Part shown: positions 43,056-52,227 of the stretch, piece after piece
How positions within the stretch are numbered: position 1 is the stretch's first letter
Layout: each line of letters begins with the position of its first letter
Assembly: GCF_016458275.1 (NCBI RefSeq)
Contig: NZ_JAEMHM010000013.1
Location: forward strand, 62,001-126,000
Reading direction: 5' to 3'
Source of the DNA: Geomesophilobacter sediminis
GTDB taxonomy: Bacteria > Desulfobacterota > Desulfuromonadia > Geobacterales > Geobacteraceae
Length of the DNA: 64,000 nt
Made by a program: the position numbers and the translations under genes
The notes under the pieces: generated by a model
Told to the model about the DNA's origin: nothing
What the model saw: the letters and a program-made list of their open reading frames with translations, nothing else
Databases searched by the model: none

Positions 43056-46000
43056 TCAGGCGGCCCCCACTGCTACCGAGAGGCGGTTACGCCGGAAAGC
43101 CTGCTGCAGCGAGGGATCGATCACGCATTCGTAATCTTCCAGGCGCGCCACCAGTTTGCCGGTGTTGCGGTCCAAAAACTCCATGTCCGCGGTGGCGCCG
43201 TGGGCGCTCTCCCCGGTGACCCGGACCACCACCTGCACCCCTTCTTTGGGGAAGGTGTCCTGGAACTGCCGGTATTTTCCGGCAAAGCAGGGGAGGGAAC
43301 CGGAGCCGAAGCGTTCGAAGCTCCAGAGGATCATCAGCTGAAAGGCGCTGTCCAGGGCGAGCGGGTCGGTGAGCCACGAGCTGCGCAGCGGCTGCTTGAT
43401 CCAGTTCCCCGGTGCCGGGGCCCCCTTGACGGCCGCGGCGATCCCCTTGGCGGAGCAGCCGTCGACTTTTTCGATGCCGTGCAGGTCCGGGCCGTGGAAG
43501 AGGCGGTCCGTCTTGTAGATCAGGCTGTCGTCGGGCTGGTAAGGAGTCGACGGGATTTCGGTGATGGAACGGATACCTTCCGGCAGCCGGCCGGCGAGCA
43601 CGATCTCGGCGCGGGCGTGGCAGATGCGGCGTCCGTTGGCGCCTTCGCTGGCCAGCTCCACCGGGACCACGAAGAAGGAATCGCGCTTCACCGCGCGCCC
43701 GGCGAGGACGCTCACCCCGAACGGGGTGTGCTCTTCGAAGACGACCCCTTTGCAGATGCGGAGGTCGTTGAAACCATGGAACCGGAATCCGGGGTTGCCG
43801 TGCAGCGCGCCGTGGGCGAGCCATTCCACGATCACCGCCATCGGCAGGACCGCTTTGCCGTCCAGGACGTGCGAGCGGAGGAACGGGTAATCCATGACGG
43901 TGAGGTTGAGCCCGAACGCTTCGGAGAGCTGGAGGTCGCCAGCGGGTTTCTTGACGACGCCCTTTTCCATGCTGGCGATGGCGACGATCTCGACCGGAGC
44001 GTCGGTGGCGGCGATCTCACGGACCAGGAACGAGGCGCCCTGGGCGAGGTCGATCACCCCGACCCCTTCCTCGGCGAAGATCTTCTTGAGGGCGGCGTTG
44101 ACCATCCCGCCGTCCCACGGGCCCCAGTTGATGCTCACCGCGCGGCAACCCTCGCGGCGGCGCGCTTCCGCCTGGGCGGTCTTGTTGAGGACTTCGTTGG
44201 CGACCGCGTAGTCGGCCTGACCGACCCGGCCGAAACGGCCGGTGCTCGAAGAGAAGAGGGCGATGAACCGGAGCGGGTCGTCGGCGGTGGCGCAAAGGAG
44301 CGCCCGCAGCCCGGCCACCTTGGTGGCGTAGACCTCTTCGAACTGCTCGGCGGTCTTGTCGACGATGAGGCGGTCGGCGAGGACCCCGGCACCATGGACC
44401 ACGCCGCGGATCGGACCGAATTCGGCACGGATGCCGGCGAGGAGGATGGTCATCGCATTGGTGTCGCGGATGTCGACGGAGCGGTAGACCGCTTTGGCGC
44501 CGGTTGCAGCGATCTGGGCCAGGGTCCCCCGCAGTTCGCGGGCCGCAAGGGCGGCGCGGTAGCGGACCTCGATCTCACGCGGATGGAGCTTGCCGGGAGC
44601 GTTCTGCATGATGGCCCGTTTCATCTCGCTTTCCTGGGAGAGTCCGGAGAGCCATTCCGGCTCGGCGGCCGGCTCCGGGGTCCGACCGAGGAGCACCAGG
44701 GTCGGGTGGAAGCTCTGTGCCAGGGCGACCGCCGCCGCGGCGGTGACGCCGCGTCCGCCGCCGGTGATCACCACGACGTCCCCTTCGTTGACGGGAGCGG
44801 CGGTGGGAGCCGGTGCGGTTTCCAGGGTGGCAAGGTTCAGTCCGTAGCGGCCGGCCGGGGTGAGGGCGACCTCGACGGGACCTCCCTGGAAAATCTCCAG
44901 CACGACGTTCTGGGCCGCCTCGATCGGGGTCGGGAAGCTGGCGAGGTCGATCGCCTTGCATGCCACTTCCGGCCATTCGCGTGCCGCGGTCTTTGCCAGA
45001 CCGGCAAGGCCGCCGGAAAGGGGATCGGCAATGGCGCCGGTGCCGAAACCGAAGGCGCCGTCCAGACGGGAGATGGTAACGCAGACGGCGGAGTTTCCTT
45101 CTTCCTGTTTCACCAGGTGTGCCGCGGCGTTTTTGAAAAGGAGGAACGCGTTTTTCAGGAAGGCATCGTCGGTGCCTGCCTCCGGGGCGCAGACGACCAG
45201 TCCGGACATGGCGCCGGAGGGGGCGACGTTGGCGTCCGTGGCGGGATCGATGCGGCGGACGTTGCAGCCGTGGTTCTCCAGGATGTCACAGAGGGCAGCG
45301 CTGAAAGGCGCGCCGTCGACGGTTACCCAGATCTCGCCCTCATTGGCAAGGACGAGTTCGGCGGCTTCCGGGTCCTCTTCCAAAAGAACGGGGACCGCGG
45401 CGCTACGGGTAATGCCGGTCGGCTCGGGAAGGGGCGCCGGAGGGGCGACCGCAACCGGAGCGGCGCCGGCGGCCGGGGCTTCGGCTACCGGCGTGGCGGC
45501 AGCAGTCACGGCCGGGGCGGCCGAGGAGGCCGGTCCGCCGAGAAACGCGGCAATGTCACCGAGGGTGGCAAGGGTGCCAAGGTGCTCCGGCCCGATGGTC
45601 GGGGCACCGGGGAGCCGCTCCTGGAGCGCGGAAAGGATCTCGACCCGCTTGATGGAGTCGATGCCGAGGTCAGAATCCATCCCCATGGTGAGTTCCAGCA
45701 TCTCGGTAGGGTAGCCGGTCTTCTCGCTCACGACCTCCAGGAGGACGGCGGCGACATCTATCTTGCTTGCCGCGGCAACCGGGGCGGCGGTCGGCACGGC
45801 CTGCGCTGCCGGAGCAGGGGCCGCAGTCGGGGCTGAGGCCGCACCAGCCGAGAGATGACTCGCGATATCCCCCAGGGTGGCCAGGGTGCCGAGGTGCTCA
45901 GGCCCGATGGTAGGCGAGCCCGGGAGCCGCTCCTGGAGCGCGGAGAGGATCTCGACCCGCTTGATCGAATCGATCCCGAGGTCGGAGTCCATACCCATGG

Positions 46001-49000
46001 TGAGTTCGAGCATCTCGGTCGGGTAGCCGGTTTTCTCGCTTACCACTTCCAGCAGGACCGCGGCAACGTCGGCCTGATTGGCGGCCGGGACGGCCGGGTG
46101 GGTGGCAGCGGCCGTCGGAGCCGATACCGGAGCCGATGCGCCGGCGGCTAAATGCCCTGCGATGTCGCCAAGGGTGGCCAGGGTGCCCAGATGTTCCGGG
46201 CCGATGGCCGGGGAGCCGGGAAGCCGCTCCTGCAGCGCGGAAAGGATTTCGACCCGCTTGATGGAGTCGATCCCGAGGTCGGAATCCATTCCCATGGAGA
46301 GTTCCAGCATCTCAGTGGGATAGCCGGTCTTCTCGCTCACCACCGCCAGCAACGTGGCGGTAATCTCCGCCGCGGAGCCTGCGGGAGCCTGGGCGGCAGG
46401 CGCAGTTACCGCGCTCGCTGCCGTTGCCGGGGTGGCCGGTGCTGCTTCGACCGTCATTCCGGCGGATAGGTGCTTGGCGATGTCGCCGAGGGTGGCCAGG
46501 GTCCCCAAGTGTTCGGGGCCGATGATCGGGGCGCCGGGAAGCCGTTCCTGGAGCGCGGAAAGGATTTCGACCCGCTTGATGGAATCGATGCCGAGGTCGG
46601 AGTCCATTCCCATGTCGAGTTCCAGCATCTCCATGGGATAGCCGGTTTTCTCGCTGATGACCGTGAGGAGCGTCTCTACGACGGGAGCCGCGGTAGCCGT
46701 GGCCGGAGCGGTAGTGGCGGCAGCCGGGGCGGATGCGGCGGCAGTAGCGGAACCGGCGCCGAGGAAGTCGGCGATCTGGCCCAAGGTGGTCAGCGATCCG
46801 AGATGTTCCGGGCCGATCACCGGGGAACCGGGAAGCCGCTCCTGGAGGGCGGAAAGGATCTCGACCCGTTTGATCGAGTCGATGCCGAGGTCGGCATCCA
46901 TCCCCATGTCGAGTTCCAGCATCTCCAGGGGATAGCCGGTCTTCTCGCTGATCACCGTGAGGAGGGTGTCCACCACTTGGTTACTCGCCGGTGCTGCCGG
47001 TGCTGCGGCCACGGGGGCCGGCGCCGGGGCCGCGGCGACCGGGGCCGCCGGTGCGGCAATGATGGGTGCCTCCGGTGACGGAGCGGCAGCCGGCATCGGT
47101 GCCGGGATGGCAAAGCCGCCGGCAGCGAGGCGCTGTTGCTCGATGAGGGCGCGCAGTGTGTTGCTGGCGGCCTCCTGGCCTTCCAGGAAGCGCAGATGGA
47201 GCTTCGCGGTATCCTCCTGCATTTTCTGGAGCAGAGCCATGCTTTCGCGGGTGGCGTTCAGGGAGGCGGTGAGGGCGTCCGGGGAGGCCGGGGCGGCGAA
47301 AACGGACGGGGTTGCAACTGCCGCCGCAGGAGCGGCTGCGGTTGATCGCGCCTGGAAAGGCGCTCCCACCGGGTTGGCGCTTGCGGCAGAGATCGGGGCT
47401 GCCGGTGCTGCCGGCGCGATCGGGGCAACCGTGGCCTGAGCTGCCGGGGCCTGCGCGGCCATCCTCTGGACCGGGGACGCGGCCGGTTTCTTCGGGCGCG
47501 GCTTTACGTAGTTGGCGCCGCAGAGCGGAATGGTCATAAGCGGCTTCTTCGCGGACGGCGGGGCCGGGCGGTAGTCGGCATCCCAGGCGGTCAGGCGGAG
47601 CTCGAAACCGAGCACGCTCAGCTGGGCCAGGGTGCGCGCCAGGTCGGCTACACCGGAACGCTTGCCGGAGGAGGCATCGACGGCCAGGGCGACGTGGTCG
47701 CGGCCGGAAAGGATCGCCTGCACCAGCCCGGTCAGCCGGGCCCCGGGACCGACCTCGACGAAGGTCCGTACCCCGGCGGCGTACATCGCCTCGATCTCGG
47801 CGACGAAGTGGACCGGGCGGGCGAGCTGGTCAGCGAGGAGCGCCTTGGCCTCGGCCGGTGCCGCCGGATAGAGGTCGGCGCTGGAGTTGGCATAAACAGG
47901 GATGGCGCTTTCGCGCAAAGGAACTTTTTTCAGCGCGGCACCAAACGGTGCGGCGGCGTCGGCGACCAGCTCGCTATGGAAGGCGGCGGCCACCGGAAGC
48001 TCCTTGCAGGTAAGCCCGCGGGCCTTGAAAACGGCGGCGGCGCGGGTGATCTCCTCGGTCTTGCCGGAAAGTACCGACTGGGTCGGGGCATTGCGGTTGG
48101 CGATCACCAGGTCGAGCTTCTCCTCGGCCAGGACCGCCTCCACCGCGGCGAGCTCGGCGGAAACGGCGAGCATCCCCCCCTTGCCGCGGGACATGAGCGA
48201 GCCGCGCAGCCGGGAGAGTTCATGCAGTACCGGCTCTTCGATCCGGCCGGCGGCGCACAGGGCGGTGAGTTCGCCGTAAGAGTGGCCGGCAACCGCCTCC
48301 GGGGCGACCCCGAATCCGGCGAGCACCTTCAATGCTCCGAGGCTCACGGCGCCGATGGCGGGCTGGGCCACCCGGGTGGCGCGCAGCTCGGCCTCCTGGT
48401 TGGTGCGGGTCTCGGCGTCGAAGGCGGACGGCGGGTAGATCAGGTCGGAGAGCTGCGCCCCTTCCGGGTGTTCGAAGCCGAGGTTGGCTGCCGCCAGGGT
48501 GTCGATCAGTTCCGGAAAGGTGCAGGCGAGATCGCGCAGCATGCCGGTGTACTGCGATCCCTGGCCGGGGAAGAGCATGCCGATCTTGCCCGGCTTGGCG
48601 CCGGTCGCATAGTAAGCCCCGTCCGGGGTCTGCCAGCTCCCGGTGCCGTTTTTCGCCAGCATGGCCTGGGCGTTCTTTTTCACTGCGCCCAGGTTGGCGC
48701 GGGAGCGCTCCGCTACCAGGACGAGTCGGCAGGAGTCCGCCGGATTGAATTTCTGGCGGGAAGCGCAGGCGAGGTCGCGGATCGCCTGCCAGGATGCTTC
48801 GGCGGGGACGGCCTCCAGGGCTGCGCCCACGGCGGCGGCGTCCGGGCCGGAAAAGGAGATGATCTGGACGTCGCCATTCCAGCCGGTCTGCTCCTTTTCC
48901 GGGCGGTACTCTTCGAGCACCACGTGGAAGTTGGAGCCGCCGAAGCCGAAGGCGCTGACCCCGGCGCGGCGCGGGGTGCCGGCGGGGGTCAGCCAGGGGC

Positions 49001-50306
49001 GCTTGTCGGTGGCGAGGTAGAAGGGGCTTCCGCCGGAGACGACCTCGGGCTGGGGCTGCTGGACCTTGATCGTCGGCGGGATCACCCGGTGGTGCAGTGC
49101 CAGGGCCGCCTTGATGAGGCCCGCGGCGCCGGCGGCGGCCTTGGTGTGGCCGATCTGCGACTTCACCGATCCGAGGCAGCACCAGGGGCGCTCCGCGTTT
49201 CCGTACACCTCGCGCAGCGCGCTTATTTCCACCGCGTCGCCGACCTTGGTCCCGGTCCCGTGTGCCTCCAGAAGGCCAATCGATTCCGGGGTGACGTCGG
49301 CATTGCGGTATGCGTTGAGGAGGGCCTTCTTCTGGCCCGCGGAGCTGGGGGCGTAGATGGCGTCACCCTTGCCGTCGCTGGAGGAGCCGACGCCGCGGAT
49401 GACGGCATAGATCCGGTCGCCGTCCCGCTCGGCGTCTTCCAGGCGCTTGAGGACCACGAGCCCCAGTCCTTCGCCGAGGATGGTGCCGTCCGCGGAGGTG
49501 TCGAACGGTTTAGCGTTGCCGGTCGGGGAGAGGGCCGGGGTCTTGGAAAAGCACATGTACATGAAGATGTCGTTGAAGGTGTCGACACCCCCGGTCACGA
49601 CGATGTCCGACTTGCCCGAGGCGAGCTCCATGGTGGCGAGGTGCATCGCGGAGAACGAGCTGGCGCAGGCGGCGTCGACGACGCAGTTGGTCCCGCCCAG
49701 GTCGTACTGTTTGCTGATCCGGCCGGCGACGACGTTGCCGAGCAGGCCGGGGAAGGAGTTTTCCTGCCAGGGGACGTAGGAGTCGGAGATCCGCTCGACG
49801 ACGTCGTTGGCGACGGCCGGGTCGACGCCGGCATCCTTGAGCGCCTTGCGCCAGATCGGATGCCCGAGCCGGGCGCCCAAAGGTATCACCAGCTCCAGCG
49901 TGCCGGTGACGCCGAGGATGACGCTCGCCTTGCTCCGGTCGAAACTGCGGTCCGGCCCGTAGCCGGCGTCTTTCAGCGCCTGCCCGGCGGCGACGAGACC
50001 CAAAAGCTGCGAGGTGTCGATCGCCTCCAGCACGTTGGGGGGGATGTTGTACTCCATCGGATTGAAGTCGACCGCGGAGAGGAACCCGCCGCGGCGGCCG
50101 TAGGTGCGGTCCGGGCTCGTCTTGTCGGCGTCATAGTACTCGTCGACCGGCCAGTGGGTCTCGGGAACCTCGCTGATGGCGTCGATGCCTTCGGCGATGT
50201 TGGTCCAGTAGGCTTCCTTGTTGTCCGCCTTGGGGAAGAGACAGCCGATGCCGATGATCGCCAGGCGCGCTGCGCTGGGGGAGACGTTCAGATCCGAATT
50301 TTTCAA
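43056..50306 (-). CDS. pfaA: PfaA-like PUFA synthase subunit (KS-AT-5xACP-KR-DH)
   Basis: A 2,416-residue iterative synthase. Domains: KS ~10-450 (Cys in VDAACASSFSAMHL, ~210); malonyl-type AT ~565-880 (LFPGQGSQYTGM, AGHSYGELTA). Five tandem ACPs lie at ~1105-1590, each with LGIDSIKRVEILSALQERLP around the phosphopantetheine Ser. KR spans ~1835-2110 (ITGGGRGVTAAAAV, SSSTGRFGRVGQADYAVAN) and a C-terminal PKS-type DH hotdog ~2130-2416 (HVLDGKAVLPMAV). Ala/Pro linkers separate the ACPs. I start it at TTG 50306, which overlaps the pfaD stop as TTGA and follows AAGGAG; longer frames run inside pfaD. Growing chains stay on the ACPs. Confidence 0.94.
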   Translation of the reverse strand: MKNSDLNVSPSAARLAIIGIGCLFPKADNKEAYWTNIAEGIDAISEVPETHWPVDEYYDADKTSPDRTYGRRGGFLSAVDFNPMEYNIPPNVLEAIDTSQLLGLVAAGQALKDAGYGPDRSFDRSKASVILGVTGTLELVIPLGARLGHPIWRKALKDAGVDPAVANDVVERISDSYVPWQENSFPGLLGNVVAGRISKQYDLGGTNCVVDAACASSFSAMHLATMELASGKSDIVVTGGVDTFNDIFMYMCFSKTPALSPTGNAKPFDTSADGTILGEGLGLVVLKRLEDAERDGDRIYAVIRGVGSSSDGKGDAIYAPSSAGQKKALLNAYRNADVTPESIGLLEAHGTGTKVGDAVEISALREVYGNAERPWCCLGSVKSQIGHTKAAAGAAGLIKAALALHHRVIPPTIKVQQPQPEVVSGGSPFYLATDKRPWLTPAGTPRRAGVSAFGFGGSNFHVVLEEYRPEKEQTGWNGDVQIISFSGPDAAAVGAALEAVPAEASWQAIRDLACASRQKFNPADSCRLVLVAERSRANLGAVKKNAQAMLAKNGTGSWQTPDGAYYATGAKPGKIGMLFPGQGSQYTGMLRDLACTFPELIDTLAAANLGFEHPEGAQLSDLIYPPSAFDAETRTNQEAELRATRVAQPAIGAVSLGALKVLAGFGVAPEAVAGHSYGELTALCAAGRIEEPVLHELSRLRGSLMSRGKGGMLAVSAELAAVEAVLAEEKLDLVIANRNAPTQSVLSGKTEEITRAAAVFKARGLTCKELPVAAAFHSELVADAAAPFGAALKKVPLRESAIPVYANSSADLYPAAPAEAKALLADQLARPVHFVAEIEAMYAAGVRTFVEVGPGARLTGLVQAILSGRDHVALAVDASSGKRSGVADLARTLAQLSVLGFELRLTAWDADYRPAPPSAKKPLMTIPLCGANYVKPRPKKPAASPVQRMAAQAPAAQATVAPIAPAAPAAPISAASANPVGAPFQARSTAAAPAAAVATPSVFAAPASPDALTASLNATRESMALLQKMQEDTAKLHLRFLEGQEAASNTLRALIEQQRLAAGGFAIPAPMPAAAPSPEAPIIAAPAAPVAAAPAPAPVAAAPAAPASNQVVDTLLTVISEKTGYPLEMLELDMGMDADLGIDSIKRVEILSALQERLPGSPVIGPEHLGSLTTLGQIADFLGAGSATAAASAPAAATTAPATATAAPVVETLLTVISEKTGYPMEMLELDMGMDSDLGIDSIKRVEILSALQERLPGAPIIGPEHLGTLATLGDIAKHLSAGMTVEAAPATPATAASAVTAPAAQAPAGSAAEITATLLAVVSEKTGYPTEMLELSMGMDSDLGIDSIKRVEILSALQERLPGSPAIGPEHLGTLATLGDIAGHLAAGASAPVSAPTAAATHPAVPAANQADVAAVLLEVVSEKTGYPTEMLELTMGMDSDLGIDSIKRVEILSALQERLPGSPTIGPEHLGTLATLGDIASHLSAGAASAPTAAPAPAAQAVPTAAPVAAASKIDVAAVLLEVVSEKTGYPTEMLELTMGMDSDLGIDSIKRVEILSALQERLPGAPTIGPEHLGTLATLGDIAAFLGGPASSAAPAVTAAATPVAEAPAAGAAPVAVAPPAPLPEPTGITRSAAVPVLLEEDPEAAELVLANEGEIWVTVDGAPFSAALCDILENHGCNVRRIDPATDANVAPSGAMSGLVVCAPEAGTDDAFLKNAFLLFKNAAAHLVKQEEGNSAVCVTISRLDGAFGFGTGAIADPLSGGLAGLAKTAAREWPEVACKAIDLASFPTPIEAAQNVVLEIFQGGPVEVALTPAGRYGLNLATLETAPAPTAAPVNEGDVVVITGGGRGVTAAAAVALAQSFHPTLVLLGRTPEPAAEPEWLSGLSQESEMKRAIMQNAPGKLHPREIEVRYRAALAARELRGTLAQIAATGAKAVYRSVDIRDTNAMTILLAGIRAEFGPIRGVVHGAGVLADRLIVDKTAEQFEEVYATKVAGLRALLCATADDPLRFIALFSSSTGRFGRVGQADYAVANEVLNKTAQAEARRREGCRAVSINWGPWDGGMVNAALKKIFAEEGVGVIDLAQGASFLVREIAATDAPVEIVAIASMEKGVVKKPAGDLQLSEAFGLNLTVMDYPFLRSHVLDGKAVLPMAVIVEWLAHGALHGNPGFRFHGFNDLRICKGVVFEEHTPFGVSVLAGRAVKRDSFFVVPVELASEGANGRRICHARAEIVLAGRLPEGIRSITEIPSTPYQPDDSLIYKTDRLFHGPDLHGIEKVDGCSAKGIAAAVKGAPAPGNWIKQPLRSSWLTDPLALDSAFQLMILWSFERFGSGSLPCFAGKYRQFQDTFPKEGVQVVVRVTGESAHGATADMEFLDRNTGKLVARLEDYECVIDPSLQQAFRRNRLSVAVGAA
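45540..47000 (-). repeat. Five tandem acyl carrier protein units in pfaA
   Basis: Five near-identical ~315-base coding repeats, each with SEKTGYP..EMLEL..MGMD(A/S)DLG and the modified Ser in GIDSIKR. Approximate positions: 46770-47000, 46465-46700, 46155-46390, 45850-46085, 45540-45775. In known PUFA synthases the number of active ACPs sets productivity rather than chain length. Strong base identity between units suggests recent duplication or gene conversion. Confidence 0.9.
47344..47370. repeat. Family A REP unit inside pfaA
   Basis: GATCGCGCCTGGAAAGGCGC TCCCACC is an intact family A unit in the AT-ACP linker, read in frame as PVGAPFQARS (about residues 979-988). Confidence 0.85.
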
Positions 50307-51967
50307 CAAAGGTACTCCTTGATTTTGGCAAGTTCGAGCGGTTCCGCGGCGAGCGCGGCCTCGGGCAGGTTGATCCCCTGGCAGCGCAGGAAGTTGACCC
50401 GGTTCACGAGGCTCGCCCCGAAAAGGATGTTCATGGCGACCGTGGCGGCCTTGCGCTGGGCGGCCGGCTCCAGAAAGGTGCCGGAGGCCCACTCGTTGAA
50501 GGCGCCCATGGCGGGGCCGCACCAGACCTGGTAATCCATCCGGCGGGAGGGATCGCCGTCTTTGGCCCAGTGCGCGGCCATCCCCAGGTACCAGCGGAAG
50601 ACCAGCGCCATGCGGTGCTTGGGATCCCGCTCGGCCCGCTCGACCTGGGCAGGATCACGTTTCAGGAAGAATTCGCGGGTGGAGCTCCAGATCTGCTCCA
50701 GCGGCGCGAGGAAAAAGGTCTTCTCGATCTTTTCGCGCTCGGCGGCCGGGATCTCTTCGATCGAGGCGTGGCTGCGGTACATCTCGAAGAGTTTCGCGGC
50801 CCGCATCGGGAACATGGTGCCCCGCTTGAGCACCTGGACGGTGACCCCCATCTCGAACATGTCGGCCGCCGGCGCCATGGTGACGTCGGCCTGCCGGGTC
50901 TCGGCCAGAAGGGCGCGCACCGGCTCCGAGGTCCCCGACTCGACGCAGGCCTGGTGCACCGACCCGGTCATGATGTAGGCGGCGCCCATGGCGAAGGCGG
51001 CCGCCGCGGATGCCGGGGTGGAGATGCCGCCCCCCAGGCCGACGCGGAGCTTCTCGCGGTAGCCGTACTGCTTCTGGAGCCGCGCGGCGAGCGAGCTGAT
51101 GGTCGGGAAGAGGGCGATGGCGGGGCGGTTGTCGGTATGGCCGCCGGAGTCGGCTTCGGCGGTGACATCCTGCGCCAGCGGGATCTGGGCGGCGAGTTCG
51201 GCCTGTTCAGCGGTGATCTTCCCGGCGGCGACCAGTTCGCGCAGCAGTTTCTCCGGAGGGGGGGCGAAGAACTTCGCGGCCAGCTCCTCGCGGGAGACCT
51301 TGGCCATGATCCGGTTCGGGGTGACGATGCTCCCGTCGGCGCCGCGGGCGATGCCGGCGGTCCGGTAGCGGACCAGCGGCAGGGTGATGGAAAGGAAGGC
51401 CGAGGCCTCGACCAGGCGCACCCCTTTTTCGAGGTAGAGCTCGACCAGGTCGCGTTCCAGGTCCGGCTCGTGGGGGGAATGGATCAGGTTGAAACCGAAG
51501 GGGAGTCCCTTGAGCGAAGCGGAGAGGCGGTCGATCGCCTCCTCGACCTGGCGCAGCGGAAGACCGGCGGCGCCGAAAAAGCCGAGCATGCCGTTGCGCC
51601 CCAGCTCCTCGGCGAGGTGGGCGGAGCTGATCCCCTTGGCCATGGAGCCGCCCACGTAGGCGTACTTGAGACCGAGTTCGCTGCGGAAGGTGGGATCGCC
51701 CAGTTCTTCGGGAAGGCTCGCGGGCGCGTACCCGACCAGCGGCAGCCCGTCTTCGGCGGCGGAGCCGAGCTCGGCGCAGCCGTCGGTGCGGGGGACCAGC
51801 AGGCCGTCGTGGCGTACCAGGTAAAGCGGGCGTCCCAGGGTGCGGAGCGCCTCGATGATAGAGCAATCGGAGTGGGAGCCGGAGGAGGTGTCGGGTCTCC
51901 AGACGCCGATGCCTTCTTTTGAGGCAGGGCGAACGGCCACGACATTCCCGGGTGCGTGTTGATTCAA
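50303..51967 (-). CDS. pfaD: PfaD-like enoyl reductase of the PUFA synthase
   Basis: A 554-residue FMN-dependent TIM-barrel enoyl reductase. Recognisable segments are VGGSMAKGISSAHLAEELG, FGFNLIHSPHEPDLE, LRVGLGGGISTPASAAAAF, AAYIMTGSVHQACVESG and GPAMGAFNEWASGT, the order seen in PfaD. It saturates selected double bonds during chain building. The start is TTG 51967 with AGGAGA 7 bases upstream (protein MNQHAPGNV). It is first in the operon, so the promoter must lie in 51968-52227; that stretch holds no gene and no clear -35/-10 that I can defend. Confidence 0.94.
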   Translation of the reverse strand: MNQHAPGNVVAVRPASKEGIGVWRPDTSSGSHSDCSIIEALRTLGRPLYLVRHDGLLVPRTDGCAELGSAAEDGLPLVGYAPASLPEELGDPTFRSELGLKYAYVGGSMAKGISSAHLAEELGRNGMLGFFGAAGLPLRQVEEAIDRLSASLKGLPFGFNLIHSPHEPDLERDLVELYLEKGVRLVEASAFLSITLPLVRYRTAGIARGADGSIVTPNRIMAKVSREELAAKFFAPPPEKLLRELVAAGKITAEQAELAAQIPLAQDVTAEADSGGHTDNRPAIALFPTISSLAARLQKQYGYREKLRVGLGGGISTPASAAAAFAMGAAYIMTGSVHQACVESGTSEPVRALLAETRQADVTMAPAADMFEMGVTVQVLKRGTMFPMRAAKLFEMYRSHASIEEIPAAEREKIEKTFFLAPLEQIWSSTREFFLKRDPAQVERAERDPKHRMALVFRWYLGMAAHWAKDGDPSRRMDYQVWCGPAMGAFNEWASGTFLEPAAQRKAATVAMNILFGASLVNRVNFLRCQGINLPEAALAAEPLELAKIKEYLC

Positions 51968-52227
51968 ACGGATCTCCTGTTCCGGCGAATTAGGCGGAAG
52001 TTCAGTTGGCCTGGCGGTAATTTGCTGCGATAGGACACGGACTTAGGTCTAAAAAGGCAGGTGCGTCAGGAACTTCTATCGAATGCGTGGAAGGCCCACA
52101 ATTGCATATGTCCGTTGGTGCCCAATAAAACGGAACATTTTTACTTGAAACGATCGAAAAAAGCAAGAAAAGAGGGGGCCTTCAGGCTGATTTTTCCACC
52201 CTGCAGTCACAGGGCAAAATCACTGGT

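Noticed and set aside
47694-50534. A 946-codon open frame opposite pfaA
   Set aside because: Antisense to KS and AT domains with conserved motifs; no recognisable protein features.
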